From Actinoalloteichus caeruleus DSM 43889 (GTDB taxonomy: Bacteria > Actinomycetota > Actinomycetes > Mycobacteriales > Pseudonocardiaceae), in the NCBI RefSeq assembly GCF_000429185.2, contig NZ_AUBJ02000001.1, positions 3,658,001-3,722,000 of the forward strand: DNA of 64,000 nt, in the 5' to 3' direction. Under the pieces are notes generated by a model that did not search any database, was not told the DNA's origin, and worked only from the letters and a program-made list of their open reading frames with translations. The position numbers and the translations under genes were made by a program. How positions within the stretch are numbered: position 1 is the stretch's first letter; each line of letters begins with the position of its first letter. Positions 9,797 through 20,657 of this stretch are shown here, piece by piece.

Positions 9797-10815
9797 CGAC
9801 CGGCGGCACGGCCGTCCGCGTTCCTGGTGCCGTCGACGACCTGCTGGCCAGGGTCTACGCCATCCCGATGCGGACCCGGTTCCGGGACATCACGGTCCGC
9901 GAGGGCGTCCTGCTGCGCGGCCCCGCCGGTTGGGGCGAGTTCTCCCCCTTCCGGGAATACGGGGACGAGGAGTGCGTCCCGTGGCTGCTCAGCGCGGTCG
10001 AGGCGGCCACCTCGGGGTGGCCGGGGCCGCTGCGCGAGCGGGTGCCCGTCAACTGCACGGTTCCGGTGGTGCCCCCGGCGGAGGCGCACCGGCTGGTCCG
10101 GGCCTCCGGGTGCCGGACGGCGAAGGTCAAGGTCGCCGACCCCCGGTCGTCCCTCGCCGAGGACGCGGACCGGCTGGCGGCGGTGCGCGACGCCCTGGGG
10201 CCGGCGGGAGCGATCAGGGTGGACGCCAACGCCGCCTGGGAGGTCGACGCGGCCGTCGGGGCCATCGCCGTCCTCGACCGCGCGGCCGGCGGCCTGGAGT
10301 ACGTGGAACAGCCGTGCCGCACCGTCTCGGAGCTCGCCGAGGTGCGCGGTCGGGTCGTGGAGCGGGGGGTGCGGATCGCGGCGGACGAGTCGATCCGCCG
10401 GGCGGCCGACCCGCTCGCGGTGGCGGTGGCCGGTGCCGCCGACGTGGCGGTGCTCAAGGTCGCCCCGCTGGGCGGGGTGCGGGCGGCGCTCGCGGTGGCG
10501 GAGGCCTGCGGACTGCCCTGCGTGGTGTCCTCCGCCCTGGAGAGCGGCGTTGGCCTGTCCGCCGGGGTCGCGCTGGCTGGCGCGCTCCCCGAGCTGGACT
10601 TCGCCTGCGGGCTCGGCACCGGCTCCCTGCTGACCTCGGACGTCACCTCGGACGGCCCCGTCCCGGCCGGCGGGTGGCTGCCGGTGCCCCGCGCTTCCCC
10701 GGAGGTGGGACCAGCGGACGCCGGGTTCCCCTGGGCCGACGCGTCCACGGCGCGGTGGTGGGTCGACCGGCTCGGCCGCGTCGCCGCGCTGGCCGAGGAG
10801 TCCCGGCGACGCTGA
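9793..10815 (+). CDS. menC: o-Succinylbenzoate synthase
   Basis: Enolase-superfamily enzyme of menaquinone synthesis that dehydrates SHCHC to o-succinylbenzoate; 340 residues. The actinobacterial signatures are present: the catalytic lysine region AKVKVAD, metal ligands in DANAAW, EQPC and ADES, and the second catalytic lysine in LKVAPLGG. It starts with GTG inside GTGA, overlapping the XPB stop, so the two are translationally coupled although their functions are unrelated. No other men gene is in this window. A related N-acylamino-acid racemase is an alternative, but the length and motif spacing favour MenC. Confidence 0.88.
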   Translation: MTTGGTAVRVPGAVDDLLARVYAIPMRTRFRDITVREGVLLRGPAGWGEFSPFREYGDEECVPWLLSAVEAATSGWPGPLRERVPVNCTVPVVPPAEAHRLVRASGCRTAKVKVADPRSSLAEDADRLAAVRDALGPAGAIRVDANAAWEVDAAVGAIAVLDRAAGGLEYVEQPCRTVSELAEVRGRVVERGVRIAADESIRRAADPLAVAVAGAADVAVLKVAPLGGVRAALAVAEACGLPCVVSSALESGVGLSAGVALAGALPELDFACGLGTGSLLTSDVTSDGPVPAGGWLPVPRASPEVGPADAGFPWADASTARWWVDRLGRVAALAEESRRR

Positions 10816-10835
10816 TCGCGGCGGGCAGCCGACGC

Positions 10836-10869
10836 ACCCCCGCCCGCCGAGGGCGCGGCGGGCGGGGGC
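10836..10869. terminator. Bidirectional hairpin between menC and the S8 protease gene
   Basis: A 12-bp perfect stem (10837-10848 pairing with 10857-10868, CCCCCGCCCGCC against its complement) lies between two convergent genes, 21 bases after menC and 7 bases from the stop of the protease gene. It can terminate transcription from both sides. Confidence 0.65.
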
Positions 10870-10875
10870 ACCGGC

Positions 10876-13800
10876 TCAGCGCAGCCGGTACGCGTCAGGC
10901 AGGGTCTCCGTGTACGTCACGCCCCCGTCGCTGGCCGTGGTGCGCAGGGCGACCACGCCCGATCCGGGATTCCGGAGGCTGACCAGCCATTCGGGGCCGT
11001 CTGCCTCGACCAGGGCCGCCGACCAGGTCTCCCCGCCGTCCGCCGAGTACTCGACGGACGGCGTTCCGACCGTGCCCTCCCCGTCCGACCCCTCCTGCCG
11101 GTGGACGCCGAGGCCGAAGGTGAACTCGGCGCCGGCCGGTGCGGCGTTCTCCAGGTCGAGCGGGATCCGGTAGGCGAACCCGAGGAGCGGGAGCGGCGTG
11201 GTGTCCCCGGTGCGCGCGCTGGGGAAGGTCCACTCGCTCCGCACCTCGGTGCCCACCGCGATCCCGGGGAGGTCCCGCGTGGCGCTGACCGCCAGCCGGT
11301 ACTCCCGTTCCTCCGGGTCGAGCAGGAAGGTGCCCATCCCGGGGAAGTCGTTGCGGCCCACCTGGGTGCCGGCCGAACTCAGGACGGTCTCCCCCGTGTA
11401 GTCGTTCGGGAAGACCATCCCCCGGGCGCCGGTGTCCTGGCCCTGGAGCATCGGGAGGTTCACCCGGAGGCTGTCCCCGGTCCTCGCCACGAAGGGCACC
11501 TCCCGTCCGGTGAACGGGTCGGTACCGACTCCGGTCAGGCGAGGACCGAACGGGCCGCGCAGCAGGTCGAGCGCGTACGAGCCGCCCGGCTGGTAGTCCT
11601 CGGTGCCGGTGATGTGGACCCCGACCGGATCCATGATGTCGGTGCTGACCGAGTACTCGAAGGACCACGGCCCCGGGGTGACGAAGGCGCGCTGTTCGGT
11701 GCCCGCCGGCACGGTGGCCTCCGCGCCGAACACGAGGTCGCCCCGCTCGTGGATGGCCACCACGCTCGTGCGGTGCTCCGCGTCCCGCACGGAGTGCGCC
11801 CGCAGCGCCAGTTCGACGAGATCGTCCGGGGTGTAGGACCACTCGTGGCCGTCGGGCAGCCCGCCCCGCACCTCGTCGTGCAGCAGGTAGGCGGCGGCCG
11901 ACGCGTCACGCGGGGTGAGGGTCGCCTCGTCCGCTCCGGCGGCGATGCGCTCCCGGATCTGGAACAGTTCCACGCCGTACCCGCCCAGCACCGGGATGTC
12001 CCAGGTCGACCCGGGTTCGGGGTAGCCGGTGGTCCACACCGCGCTCGCCCCGGCGGCGACGAGTTCCCCGATGCGTTCCGCGAGCGCGTCGTACCCGGCG
12101 TCCGGCAGGTCCAGCACCGCGACCGCCCCGTCGACGTCCGGGAGCTCGGCGCCGTCCCCCACGTCCACGAGCGGGGCGCTCAGCGGCTCCTGGAGCTCGC
12201 CGAGGCCGAAGATCTGCGGCTGGAGTTCGAGGGCGTCCTCGTCTCCCACGGAGAACAACAGCTCAGGGCTGCCGAAGTGGGCGGTGTGGAACAGCGCGAG
12301 GCCGTCGGCCGGCCCGCTGGGCAGGACGTGCTCGCGGCCGTTGGTCGACCAGCTCATCAGCACGGAGTCGCCATCGGCCACGGCCTCCGAGATGATCCCG
12401 GTCTCGGCGAACATCCCGCCGAGGGGACGAGCGGCGGGGTCCTCGACCCGGACCCGGACGTCCGAGGCGGCGGTGCCGTCGAACCGGATGACCTCGTCCC
12501 GCGTGCCGACGCTCACCTCCCGCATGCCGAACACCCGGTCCCAGTAGGCCCCCGCCCCACCGCCCGGCGGGGTGTAGAGGTCGAGGGCAAGGGTCAGCAC
12601 CCGGTAGTCACCGGGTGGGAGGGCCACCGCCTCATCCTGGTACGTCGCCCACGCCTCCCCGGTGGTGCGGCTCTGGACGAGGTTCAGGCTGAGGGCGGCC
12701 GGCTGGCCCGAGTACGCGGTCGCCTCGACGCGGAGCGAGCTGGTCTCCGGCGTGACCTCCGCGCCCAGCGCGACCCGGACCAGCACGTCCCCGTCGCCCT
12801 CGGCGACCAGGGCCGCGCTGGCCAGGGTCCCGCCCGGACCCGCTGCCGCGTGGTCCACGGTCACCTCGACGGGCACCTCGCCGCCGGCCGGCACGGTCAC
12901 CGAGTCGGAGGAGAGCCCGAACATCCCGGCTGGCGGCTCGCCACCCACGCCGACGATGTCCAGCTCCAGGTCGACCGGCCCAGCACCACCGTTGCGCAGG
13001 ACGACGGTCTCCGCCGCCGGGGTCCGCTCCTCGTCGACCGGCCACTCGACCGAGCCGAAGGACACCGCACCCGGTTCGGCGTGGACCCGCTGTCCGCTGG
13101 CCCTGGCCAGGTCGAGCCGTCCGGCCCCCTGCCCGTAGACGGTGGTCCCCCCGATCTCCCGAGCCGTGCTGACCAGGGCGGCCTTCAGCTCAGCCGCGTC
13201 CCACTCCGGGTGCGCCTGGGCCAGCACCGCCGCCGCCCCCGCGACGTGCGGGGCGGCCATCGACGTGCCCGACATGGCCACGTGGTGCTCGTCGAGGCCG
13301 TCCAACCCACCGGTACCGGCGGCTCTGGCCGCGCCGATCGACTCACCTGGCGCGCTGATCTCCGGCTTGACGGCGGCGTCCCCGACGCGCGGGCCCCTGC
13401 TGGAGAAGTCGGCGAGCTCGTCGCTCTTCGTGCTCGCGCCCACGGTCAACGCGGCGTCCGCGCTGCCGGGAGAGGCGACGGCCCGGTCCTGCCCGAAGTT
13501 GCCCGCGGCCACCACGAAGAGGGCACCGGTCTCCTCGGTGAGCTGGTTGATGGCCTGGGCGAGGGGATCGGTGCCGTCGGACGGCCCACCTCCGAGGCTG
13601 AGGTTGACGACCCGGGCGCCCGAGTCGACTGCCCAGCGCATCCCGGCGAGGATCGCGTCCTCGGGGCAGCCGTAGTCGTCGCAGACCGTCCCGTGCAGCA
13701 GGTCCGCGTCCGGCGCGACGCCCCGGTAGGCGCCGTCCGAGGCCGCTCCCGACCCGGCGATGGTGGCGGCGACGTGAGTTCCGTGCCCCACACCGTCGCC

Positions 13801-14607
13801 GGGAGGGGCATCCGGGTCGACGAAGTTCTCCGCCCCCGCCACGTTGCCCACCAGGTCGGGGTGCTCCGGGTCGTACCCGGTGTCGAGGACGGCCACGGTG
13901 ACGCCTTCCCCGGTGTGCCCGGCCTCCCAGGCGGTCGCAGCGCCCACGTGCGCGACGCTGTCGACGAGGGTGGGCCGGAGCCGCTGGTTCAGCCAGAGCT
14001 TCTGCCCACCGGAGGCGTGGGCGAACTCGGTGGCGCCGGGGTCCGGGTCGCGGATCTCCTCCCAGAACGCGGCCGCGTCCTCCTTGGGGGCCGTGAGCGC
14101 GCTGACGTCCAGGCCGGGCACCGTCCTCGTCACGGCGACCCCGGCGCCCTCCCCCGGCTCCGCGAAGGTCCCGACCACGTCCGCGCCCGTGGCGAGCAGG
14201 GAGAGGTCGGGAGACCTGAGGTCGTCGAAGCCCTGGTCGACGAGGAGGGAGACGTTGAACAGCCGTTCGTCGATCCGGTCCGCCGCGACGAGGGGGAGCG
14301 CGTCGAGCGGGTAGACGTACTCCTGACCGTCGAGCCGCACCCGGGTGTACCCGACGTCCGACCGGCCCTCGGCCATCCGGACCCCGGTGACCGCGAGCGC
14401 ACCGTCGTCGTCACGGCGCACGAAGACCTGGTCGCCGGTGACCAGGGTCACCCGAGCGGGGACGTCGTCCCTCGGGCTCCCGGTCGCAGGCGGGTCGGCG
14501 GCCGCCGCCGCTCGGTCCGGTGACGCCGCCGCCGTGGCCGGCCCCAACGCGGCGCCGAGCAGGCACAGGGCGGCCAGGGTGGCGATCCTCGATCTTGGTA
14601 AGCCCAT
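10876..14607 (-). CDS. Secreted subtilisin-like S8 serine peptidase, large multidomain
   Basis: Exported serine protease of 1,243 residues. The ATG at 14607 is chosen for the AGGAAG site just upstream and because it yields a signal peptide (basic start, hydrophobic core, Ala-rich cleavage region near residue 28). A propeptide-like region of about 200 residues is followed by the S8 domain: Asp in VAVLDTGYDPEHPD (about 240), His in GHGTHVAAT (about 277), and Ser in GTSMAAPHVAG (about 447). The catalytic triad is complete. About 750 residues of beta-rich C-terminal region follow; they include a PA-like segment and no transmembrane anchor or sortase motif. Similar very large S8 proteins occur in Streptomyces. 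Substrate unknown. Confidence 0.9.
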   Translation of the reverse strand: MGLPRSRIATLAALCLLGAALGPATAAASPDRAAAAADPPATGSPRDDVPARVTLVTGDQVFVRRDDDGALAVTGVRMAEGRSDVGYTRVRLDGQEYVYPLDALPLVAADRIDERLFNVSLLVDQGFDDLRSPDLSLLATGADVVGTFAEPGEGAGVAVTRTVPGLDVSALTAPKEDAAAFWEEIRDPDPGATEFAHASGGQKLWLNQRLRPTLVDSVAHVGAATAWEAGHTGEGVTVAVLDTGYDPEHPDLVGNVAGAENFVDPDAPPGDGVGHGTHVAATIAGSGAASDGAYRGVAPDADLLHGTVCDDYGCPEDAILAGMRWAVDSGARVVNLSLGGGPSDGTDPLAQAINQLTEETGALFVVAAGNFGQDRAVASPGSADAALTVGASTKSDELADFSSRGPRVGDAAVKPEISAPGESIGAARAAGTGGLDGLDEHHVAMSGTSMAAPHVAGAAAVLAQAHPEWDAAELKAALVSTAREIGGTTVYGQGAGRLDLARASGQRVHAEPGAVSFGSVEWPVDEERTPAAETVVLRNGGAGPVDLELDIVGVGGEPPAGMFGLSSDSVTVPAGGEVPVEVTVDHAAAGPGGTLASAALVAEGDGDVLVRVALGAEVTPETSSLRVEATAYSGQPAALSLNLVQSRTTGEAWATYQDEAVALPPGDYRVLTLALDLYTPPGGGAGAYWDRVFGMREVSVGTRDEVIRFDGTAASDVRVRVEDPAARPLGGMFAETGIISEAVADGDSVLMSWSTNGREHVLPSGPADGLALFHTAHFGSPELLFSVGDEDALELQPQIFGLGELQEPLSAPLVDVGDGAELPDVDGAVAVLDLPDAGYDALAERIGELVAAGASAVWTTGYPEPGSTWDIPVLGGYGVELFQIRERIAAGADEATLTPRDASAAAYLLHDEVRGGLPDGHEWSYTPDDLVELALRAHSVRDAEHRTSVVAIHERGDLVFGAEATVPAGTEQRAFVTPGPWSFEYSVSTDIMDPVGVHITGTEDYQPGGSYALDLLRGPFGPRLTGVGTDPFTGREVPFVARTGDSLRVNLPMLQGQDTGARGMVFPNDYTGETVLSSAGTQVGRNDFPGMGTFLLDPEEREYRLAVSATRDLPGIAVGTEVRSEWTFPSARTGDTTPLPLLGFAYRIPLDLENAAPAGAEFTFGLGVHRQEGSDGEGTVGTPSVEYSADGGETWSAALVEADGPEWLVSLRNPGSGVVALRTTASDGGVTYTETLPDAYRLR

Positions 14608-14670
14608 GAGCTCACTTCCTGGTTGACTTCTGGTGTCCTCATCAACACAGGCCGTGCGGTGTGGGGGTTG

Positions 14671-14698
14671 CGCGCGTGGCCGATGTCGGCCACGCGCG
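14671..14698 (-). terminator. Hairpin downstream of the CapA-type gene
   Basis: CGCGCGTGGCCGA pairs perfectly with TCGGCCACGCGCG over 13 bp around a 2-base centre. It lies between the end of the CapA-type gene and the start of the S8 protease gene, both on the minus strand. It could stop read-through into the protease gene or act as a palindromic operator for it. Confidence 0.5.
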
Positions 14699-14786
14699 GG
14701 GCGGTGGCACCGGGGGAGCCGCCGCTCTCCGGCCTGGGGCGGCCCCGGCACCAGGTTCGGGGGCTGTGCCGCCGGGGGCCGGGGGC

Positions 14787-15929
14787 TCAGCCGGCGTAGC
14801 GGGTGAGGCCGTGCTCGGCCCCTCCCCGGCTGAGGACGACCTCCTCGGTCCGCGCCAGCGCCTCGGCCCGACCGGGGGCCTCGATGTCGGCGGTGGTGAG
14901 ATCCACCAGGCGGATCGGTGGGCCGAGTTCGACCAGCGTCGGCACGTACTCCGCGACGGTGACCGCCCAGTCGCCCGCCTCGTCCCGCTCGAAGGTGAAG
15001 CGCGCGGCCACGCCCTCCTCGGTGATGCCGCGCGGCTCCGCGTGCCTGGCCACGTGGTTGCCGAGCCCGTAGGTGACCCACTTGCCGTTGATCCGCTCGA
15101 ACGGCTGCACGGAGTGGGCGTGGTGACCGATGATCAGGTCGATCGCGTCGTCGGCCAGCAACAGCTCGGCGAGGTCCTGTTGTTCCTGGGTCGGCTCGTG
15201 CACGTACTCCACACCCCAGTGCAGGCTGGCGACCACGACCTCGGCGCCGGCCTCCCTGGCTCGGCGGGCCCCGGCGAGGATCTCCTCCGGGTCGAGCGTG
15301 TTGGACATCCAGGGCTTGCCCTCGGGGAGGGGCACTCCGTTGAAGCTGAAGGTGTGGGAGATGTGCGCGACTCGCGCGCCGTTCACCTCGCGGACGAGCG
15401 GGGTGAGGGCCTCCTCCTCGGTCCTGGCGGCTCCCGCCTGGCCGAGCCCGGCGTCATCCAGGGCTTCCAGGGTGCGGATGACCCCCTCCTCGCCCTGGTC
15501 GACCGTGTGGTTGGAGGCGGTGGTGCAGACGTCGTAGCCGGTGGCGGCGAGTCCCGTGACGACCTCCGGTGGCGCGCTGAACCTGGGCCAGCCGAGGAAC
15601 GGGCCCTCGGCGGGCGCGATCGGCACCTCCAGGTGGCACAGTGCCACGTCGGCGTCCTCCACTAGGGGAGCGACCCCGGCGAACAGGGGCCGGAAGTCCC
15701 GCTCCCCCTCGCCCGTCTCCGCGGCGTCCAGCTCCGCCTGCTCGGTCAACGCCGGGTGGACGAGGACGTCGCCGGTGGCCACCAACACGAACGTGTCGTC
15801 GGGTGCCTGGGCCGCTCCGGCCCCGGCGGCGTCCAGCTCGGGAGGCCGGGCCACCACCGGTGAACCCCCGGTGCAACCGGCCGCGAGCAGGGACAGGGCA
15901 AGTGCCAGCGTCGGCACCCGGTAGCGCAT
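14787..15929 (-). CDS. CapA/PgsA-family metallophosphatase-like lipoprotein
   Basis: Surface lipoprotein of 380 residues. The N-terminus has a lipoprotein signal with lipobox LAAGC at about residues 14-18. The body is the CapA (metallophosphatase-like) fold: ATGDVLVHP near the start, LCHLEVPIA, ASNHTVDQGEEG, SLHWGVEY and the metal-ligand segment IIGHHAHSVQP. CapA proteins are linked to poly-gamma-glutamate capsule production, but no PgsB or PgsC is nearby, and many actinobacterial copies stand alone. The start ATG at 15929 follows GGAGGAC. Exact function is unknown. Confidence 0.85.
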   Translation of the reverse strand: MRYRVPTLALALSLLAAGCTGGSPVVARPPELDAAGAGAAQAPDDTFVLVATGDVLVHPALTEQAELDAAETGEGERDFRPLFAGVAPLVEDADVALCHLEVPIAPAEGPFLGWPRFSAPPEVVTGLAATGYDVCTTASNHTVDQGEEGVIRTLEALDDAGLGQAGAARTEEEALTPLVREVNGARVAHISHTFSFNGVPLPEGKPWMSNTLDPEEILAGARRAREAGAEVVVASLHWGVEYVHEPTQEQQDLAELLLADDAIDLIIGHHAHSVQPFERINGKWVTYGLGNHVARHAEPRGITEEGVAARFTFERDEAGDWAVTVAEYVPTLVELGPPIRLVDLTTADIEAPGRAEALARTEEVVLSRGGAEHGLTRYAG

Positions 15930-16173
15930 CTCGGTCCTCCAGCCGACACCCACACGGCAGGTGGCCCCAGTCGGGCCACCAGCGGTCACGCCCTGAAGGC
16001 GAGAACCGGCATCACCAACCGTACGGGTGTCCCTCGGACAGCGCTTACAAATACTCTAGGTAGCCTCATCTCCCGGTGATCGATTTTTTTGTACGCTGAA
16101 ACCACCCATACGGCCTAACCGACTGGCGCCAACCCGTCGCCCGCAACCGAGGGTGACCAGCGAGGTGAACCCG
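15930..16173. promoter_or_regulatory. Divergent promoter region with AT-rich patch
   Basis: The gap between two divergent genes includes an AT-rich patch at about 16030-16110, including a T7 run at 16084-16090 followed by TGTACGCT. This is unusual in such GC-rich DNA and is probably the promoter zone for one or both flanking genes. No known operator is recognised. Confidence 0.35.
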
Positions 16174-16578
16174 ATGCCGGCGACGCGCAGCTTCTACTTC
16201 TACCGACGGGTGGCCGGCACCGACGCTGTCTACGGGGCGTGCACGAACCAGATCGAGTTGAGCGAGGACAGGAACCGCCTGCATCTCCGGCTCGCCTCCA
16301 CGGCGAAGTTCGCGGTCACCCTGGAGTGGCGCGGCCTCTTCCACCTGATCGAGGCGCTCAGCACGGAGATGCGCTTCGGAGTGGCGTGCCGGCACGAGAC
16401 CGAGGGGCCGGTCACCCTCGTCGTCGAACCCGACGGGAACGACATGACGCTGTCGCTGCGCATCGAGGGCAGCCCCATCACCGTCGCCTTCACCCCCCGC
16501 CAGACCACCGAGCTGATCAGTCACCTGCGAACGGGCCTTCGGCACATCGAGGCGACGAGACCGGGCCGTCTGCTCTGA
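16174..16578 (+). CDS. Conserved-looking hypothetical protein, beta-rich
   Basis: A protein of 134 residues that I do not recognise. The ATG at 16174 is preferred over GTG codons at 16153 and 16165 because GAGGTG precedes it at ideal spacing. The sequence has no signal peptide or membrane segment. It alternates short hydrophobic and polar stretches (TKFAVTLEWRG-like and VTLVVEPDG), which suggests a small beta-sheet protein, and ends with a helical TELISHLRTGLRHIE segment. Coding-type third-position GC supports a real gene. It stands alone between CapA and the PspC gene. Confidence 0.6.
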   Translation: MPATRSFYFYRRVAGTDAVYGACTNQIELSEDRNRLHLRLASTAKFAVTLEWRGLFHLIEALSTEMRFGVACRHETEGPVTLVVEPDGNDMTLSLRIEGSPITVAFTPRQTTELISHLRTGLRHIEATRPGRLL

Positions 16579-17047
16579 GGACCCCCTCAGGCGTCGAGGA
16601 GCACCCGGATCGGGGTTCGACGCCCAGCACCGCCCTGCCCCGGCTGACAAGTGGGCGTTGGCCAGCAGCTCCGCGAACTGGGCGGAGAACCCGTGGCCGG
16701 AGATCGACGCGCCACCCAGGGCACCGGAGGGGTTGTGGTTGTCGCGCGGGTTGTCGGCGTGGGGTGCGGTGGCCGGCGGGTGCTCGGCGTGGTCGTGCGC
16801 GGACCTTGACCTGGTCGTCGGACCCGGCCGAGGAATTCCAGTTCGCCCGCCATGTTCCACCGGGGAACGGACGCCTCGCTCCCCGACAGGGCGGGGCACC
16901 CCGCTCGACCTCGCCCGGTGCCGACCTCACGCCATGACGGACGGCCCCCCACCAGGCGGTTCCCCGGATCCGCCTCGGACGGGGTCAAGGGGCGGGATCG
17001 GGGCCATCCCCGATGGATCGGCGACGCGCCCCGGCCAGAGTGGTGGC
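16579..17047. other. Gap with no convincing gene
   Basis: This 470-base stretch has an open minus-strand frame (about 16587-16988) and a different minus-strand frame around 16600-16820 with some protein-like character, but neither has a ribosome binding site or a family resemblance. Decayed coding sequence is possible. Nothing is annotated here. Confidence 0.4.
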
Positions 17048-17269
17048 ATGGCTGACGGGAACTTCACCAGCAGGATCCGACGCCGGTTCCGCAGGAGCAC
17101 CACTGACCGGATGCTCGGCGGGGTCTGCGGCGGGATCTCCGACCTGACCGGCGTCGACACCCCCCTGGTACGGGTGGGTTTCCTGGTGCTCACGCTGGCG
17201 AGCTTCGGTATCGCCGTCGTGCTCTACCTGGGCTGTTGCCTCCTCGTGCCGGAGCGGGGCACCGACTGA
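17048..17269 (+). CDS. PspC domain-containing small membrane protein
   Basis: A 73-residue protein with a PspC domain: the basic start is followed by RMLGGVCGGISDLTGVDTPLVR, then one strongly hydrophobic membrane segment (VGFLVLTLASFGIAVVLYL) and a short tail ending PERGTD. PspC proteins sense or respond to envelope stress in phage-shock systems, and many actinobacterial copies are short single-domain proteins like this. The ATG at 17048 has only a weak upstream purine stretch, but it is the start that gives the standard family N-terminus. No pspA is nearby. Confidence 0.85.
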   Translation: MADGNFTSRIRRRFRRSTTDRMLGGVCGGISDLTGVDTPLVRVGFLVLTLASFGIAVVLYLGCCLLVPERGTD

Positions 17270-17412
17270 CGACCGCCGCCACCGGCACTGGGAGGACACC
17301 GGCACCACACCAGCTCGGGTCCTCCCGCCGCGAGCGGTCAGCGAGCACTCCCGTGCGCGGCCCGGTCGGCGCCCCACCCGGTCACCGCCTCCCCCGGTCC
17401 CGGAACACGGCG

Positions 17413-17447
17413 AAGGGGCCGGCCCGCGAGACGCGGACCGGCCCCTT
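17413..17447 (-). terminator. Terminator of groEL
   Basis: AAGGGGCCGG pairs with CCGGCCCCTT over 10 bp, and a further short GC stem lies in the loop. It sits 25 bases beyond the groEL stop codon on the minus strand, and minus-strand transcription would meet the hairpin directly after the gene. Confidence 0.7.
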
Positions 17448-17471
17448 GTCGACCAGCGGTCGTGGAACGGC

Positions 17472-19274
<1,803 letters not shown>

Positions 19275-19300
19275 TTAGCACTCTGCGGCGATGAGTGCAA
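19275..19300 (-). promoter_or_regulatory. CIRCE operator, distal to groEL
   Basis: TTAGCACTC-N9-GAGTGCAA (19275-19283 and 19293-19300) is a second HrcA-binding site, nearly identical to consensus. It begins 9 bases beyond the end of the first CIRCE. Two adjacent CIRCE copies suggest tight repression of groEL under non-stress conditions. Confidence 0.87.
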
Positions 19301-19426
19301 GCGACAACGAGAGGGCGCGCCACACGCCCGCGAGGACACCCCCGCCGTGACCAGGCACGACCCGGAACGAGGCCGGCGGGAACCCTCGGGATTTCTCGTG
19401 CCGGCGCCCTCGGGGGCTGGAGGGTG

Positions 19427-20560
19427 TCAGGAGTTGACGATGACGACGACCAGCACGACGACCGCGACCAACGCCGCCAAGGCCATCAGCGGCAACACCC
19501 AACGGTTGCCACCCCCACCGCTGGAGGCGAACGACGACGCGGACTGCGCCGGCGAGGGCGGCCGCAAGCGCATGGGCTCGGCGAGACCAGCGGGGCTCTG
19601 ACGGGGCAGACCGGTGGGGCTGGACGGCGGCCCCGTCGGCACCCCAGGGCGCGCCCAGCCAGCGGCCGGCGTGCCCGGTCCTGGCACGGTCTCGCGGCCC
19701 ACCGGCGGAGCGGGGTGGTCGGGCTGGGCGACGCCCGCCAGCGCCGTCCTCGCGGCGGCCACGAGTTCCCGGCAGTTCGCGTACCGCTGTCCGGGGACCT
19801 TGGCCATCCCCCGGCGCAGGACCTCGTCGATGGCCGGCGGGAGGGCGACGACCGAGCTGACGGCGGGAACCTCGCGACCCAGGTGACCCTCGATCACCTG
19901 CGGGACCTGCCCCCGGTACGGCGGGCGCCCGGTCAGGCAGGCGAAGAGCACGCACGCCAACGAGTAGGCGTCCGTCCTCGGGTCGACCGGTTCCCCGCGC
20001 AGGTGCTCGGGGGCGGCGTAGGTCGGCGATCCGAGGAAGTCCCCGCCCTGGGTGCGGTGGCCGGTCGCGCCGCGCCGGGTGAGCCCGAAGTCGGCGAGGT
20101 AGACGTGCTCCTCACTGGACTCCTTGCTGGTGACGAGCACGTTCGCCGGCTTGATGTCCAGGTGCACCAGACCCCGGTCGTGCAGCATGTCCAGCGCCTC
20201 GGCGACCTGCCCGAGCAGGGCGAGCGCTCGCTGCGGTGCCAGCGGACCGTCCTTGATGAGCGTCGCCATGTCGGCCCCGTCGACCAGCCGCATCGCGATG
20301 AAGAGGAGGCCGTCCACCTCACCGAAGTCGTACAGCGGCACGACGTTGGGGTGGTCGATCGCCGAGGTGTTCCGCGCCTCGTCGACGAAGCGTTCGCGGA
20401 ACTCCGCGTCCCCGGACAGGTGCTCCGCGATCACCTTGAGCGCCACCTTGCGGCCGAGGCGCTCGTCCGTGGCGCGGTACATGACGCTCATGCCACCTCG
20501 GCCGAGCACACCGTTGATCCGGTAGTGCCCCAATCGGCTTCCGGTGAGGTCCTCCGACAC
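19427..20560 (-). CDS. Membrane-anchored serine/threonine protein kinase (non-RD)
   Basis: Hanks-type kinase of 377 residues. The glycine loop is LGRGGMSVMYRA, the ATP-binding lysine is in VALKVI, the catalytic loop is HLDIKPANV, and DFG and the APE motif (AAPEHL) are present. The usual HRD arginine is leucine, making it a non-RD kinase that may not need activation-loop phosphorylation. A proline-rich linker leads to a C-terminal membrane helix (about residues 352-375) that ends almost at the C-terminus, so there is no extracellular sensor domain. The GTG at 20560 gives the expected N-terminus. It lies between groEL and an AIM24 protein; targets are unknown. Confidence 0.9.
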   Translation of the reverse strand: MSEDLTGSRLGHYRINGVLGRGGMSVMYRATDERLGRKVALKVIAEHLSGDAEFRERFVDEARNTSAIDHPNVVPLYDFGEVDGLLFIAMRLVDGADMATLIKDGPLAPQRALALLGQVAEALDMLHDRGLVHLDIKPANVLVTSKESSEEHVYLADFGLTRRGATGHRTQGGDFLGSPTYAAPEHLRGEPVDPRTDAYSLACVLFACLTGRPPYRGQVPQVIEGHLGREVPAVSSVVALPPAIDEVLRRGMAKVPGQRYANCRELVAAARTALAGVAQPDHPAPPVGRETVPGPGTPAAGWARPGVPTGPPSSPTGLPRQSPAGLAEPMRLRPPSPAQSASSFASSGGGGNRWVLPLMALAALVAVVVLVVVIVNS

Positions 20561-20657
20561 GACTCGCAGCCTAACGCTCGGTGATACCCGTTCACAGGCG
20601 CTTCACCGATCCCGCGGCCACCGGGCGCGGAAAGAGACGACGGGAACCACCTGCTCC

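Noticed and set aside
16587-16988. Possible minus-strand gene between the hypothetical protein and PspC gene
   Set aside because: The frame is open but Arg/Thr/Pro-rich. Another frame looks slightly more protein-like, but neither has a start signal.
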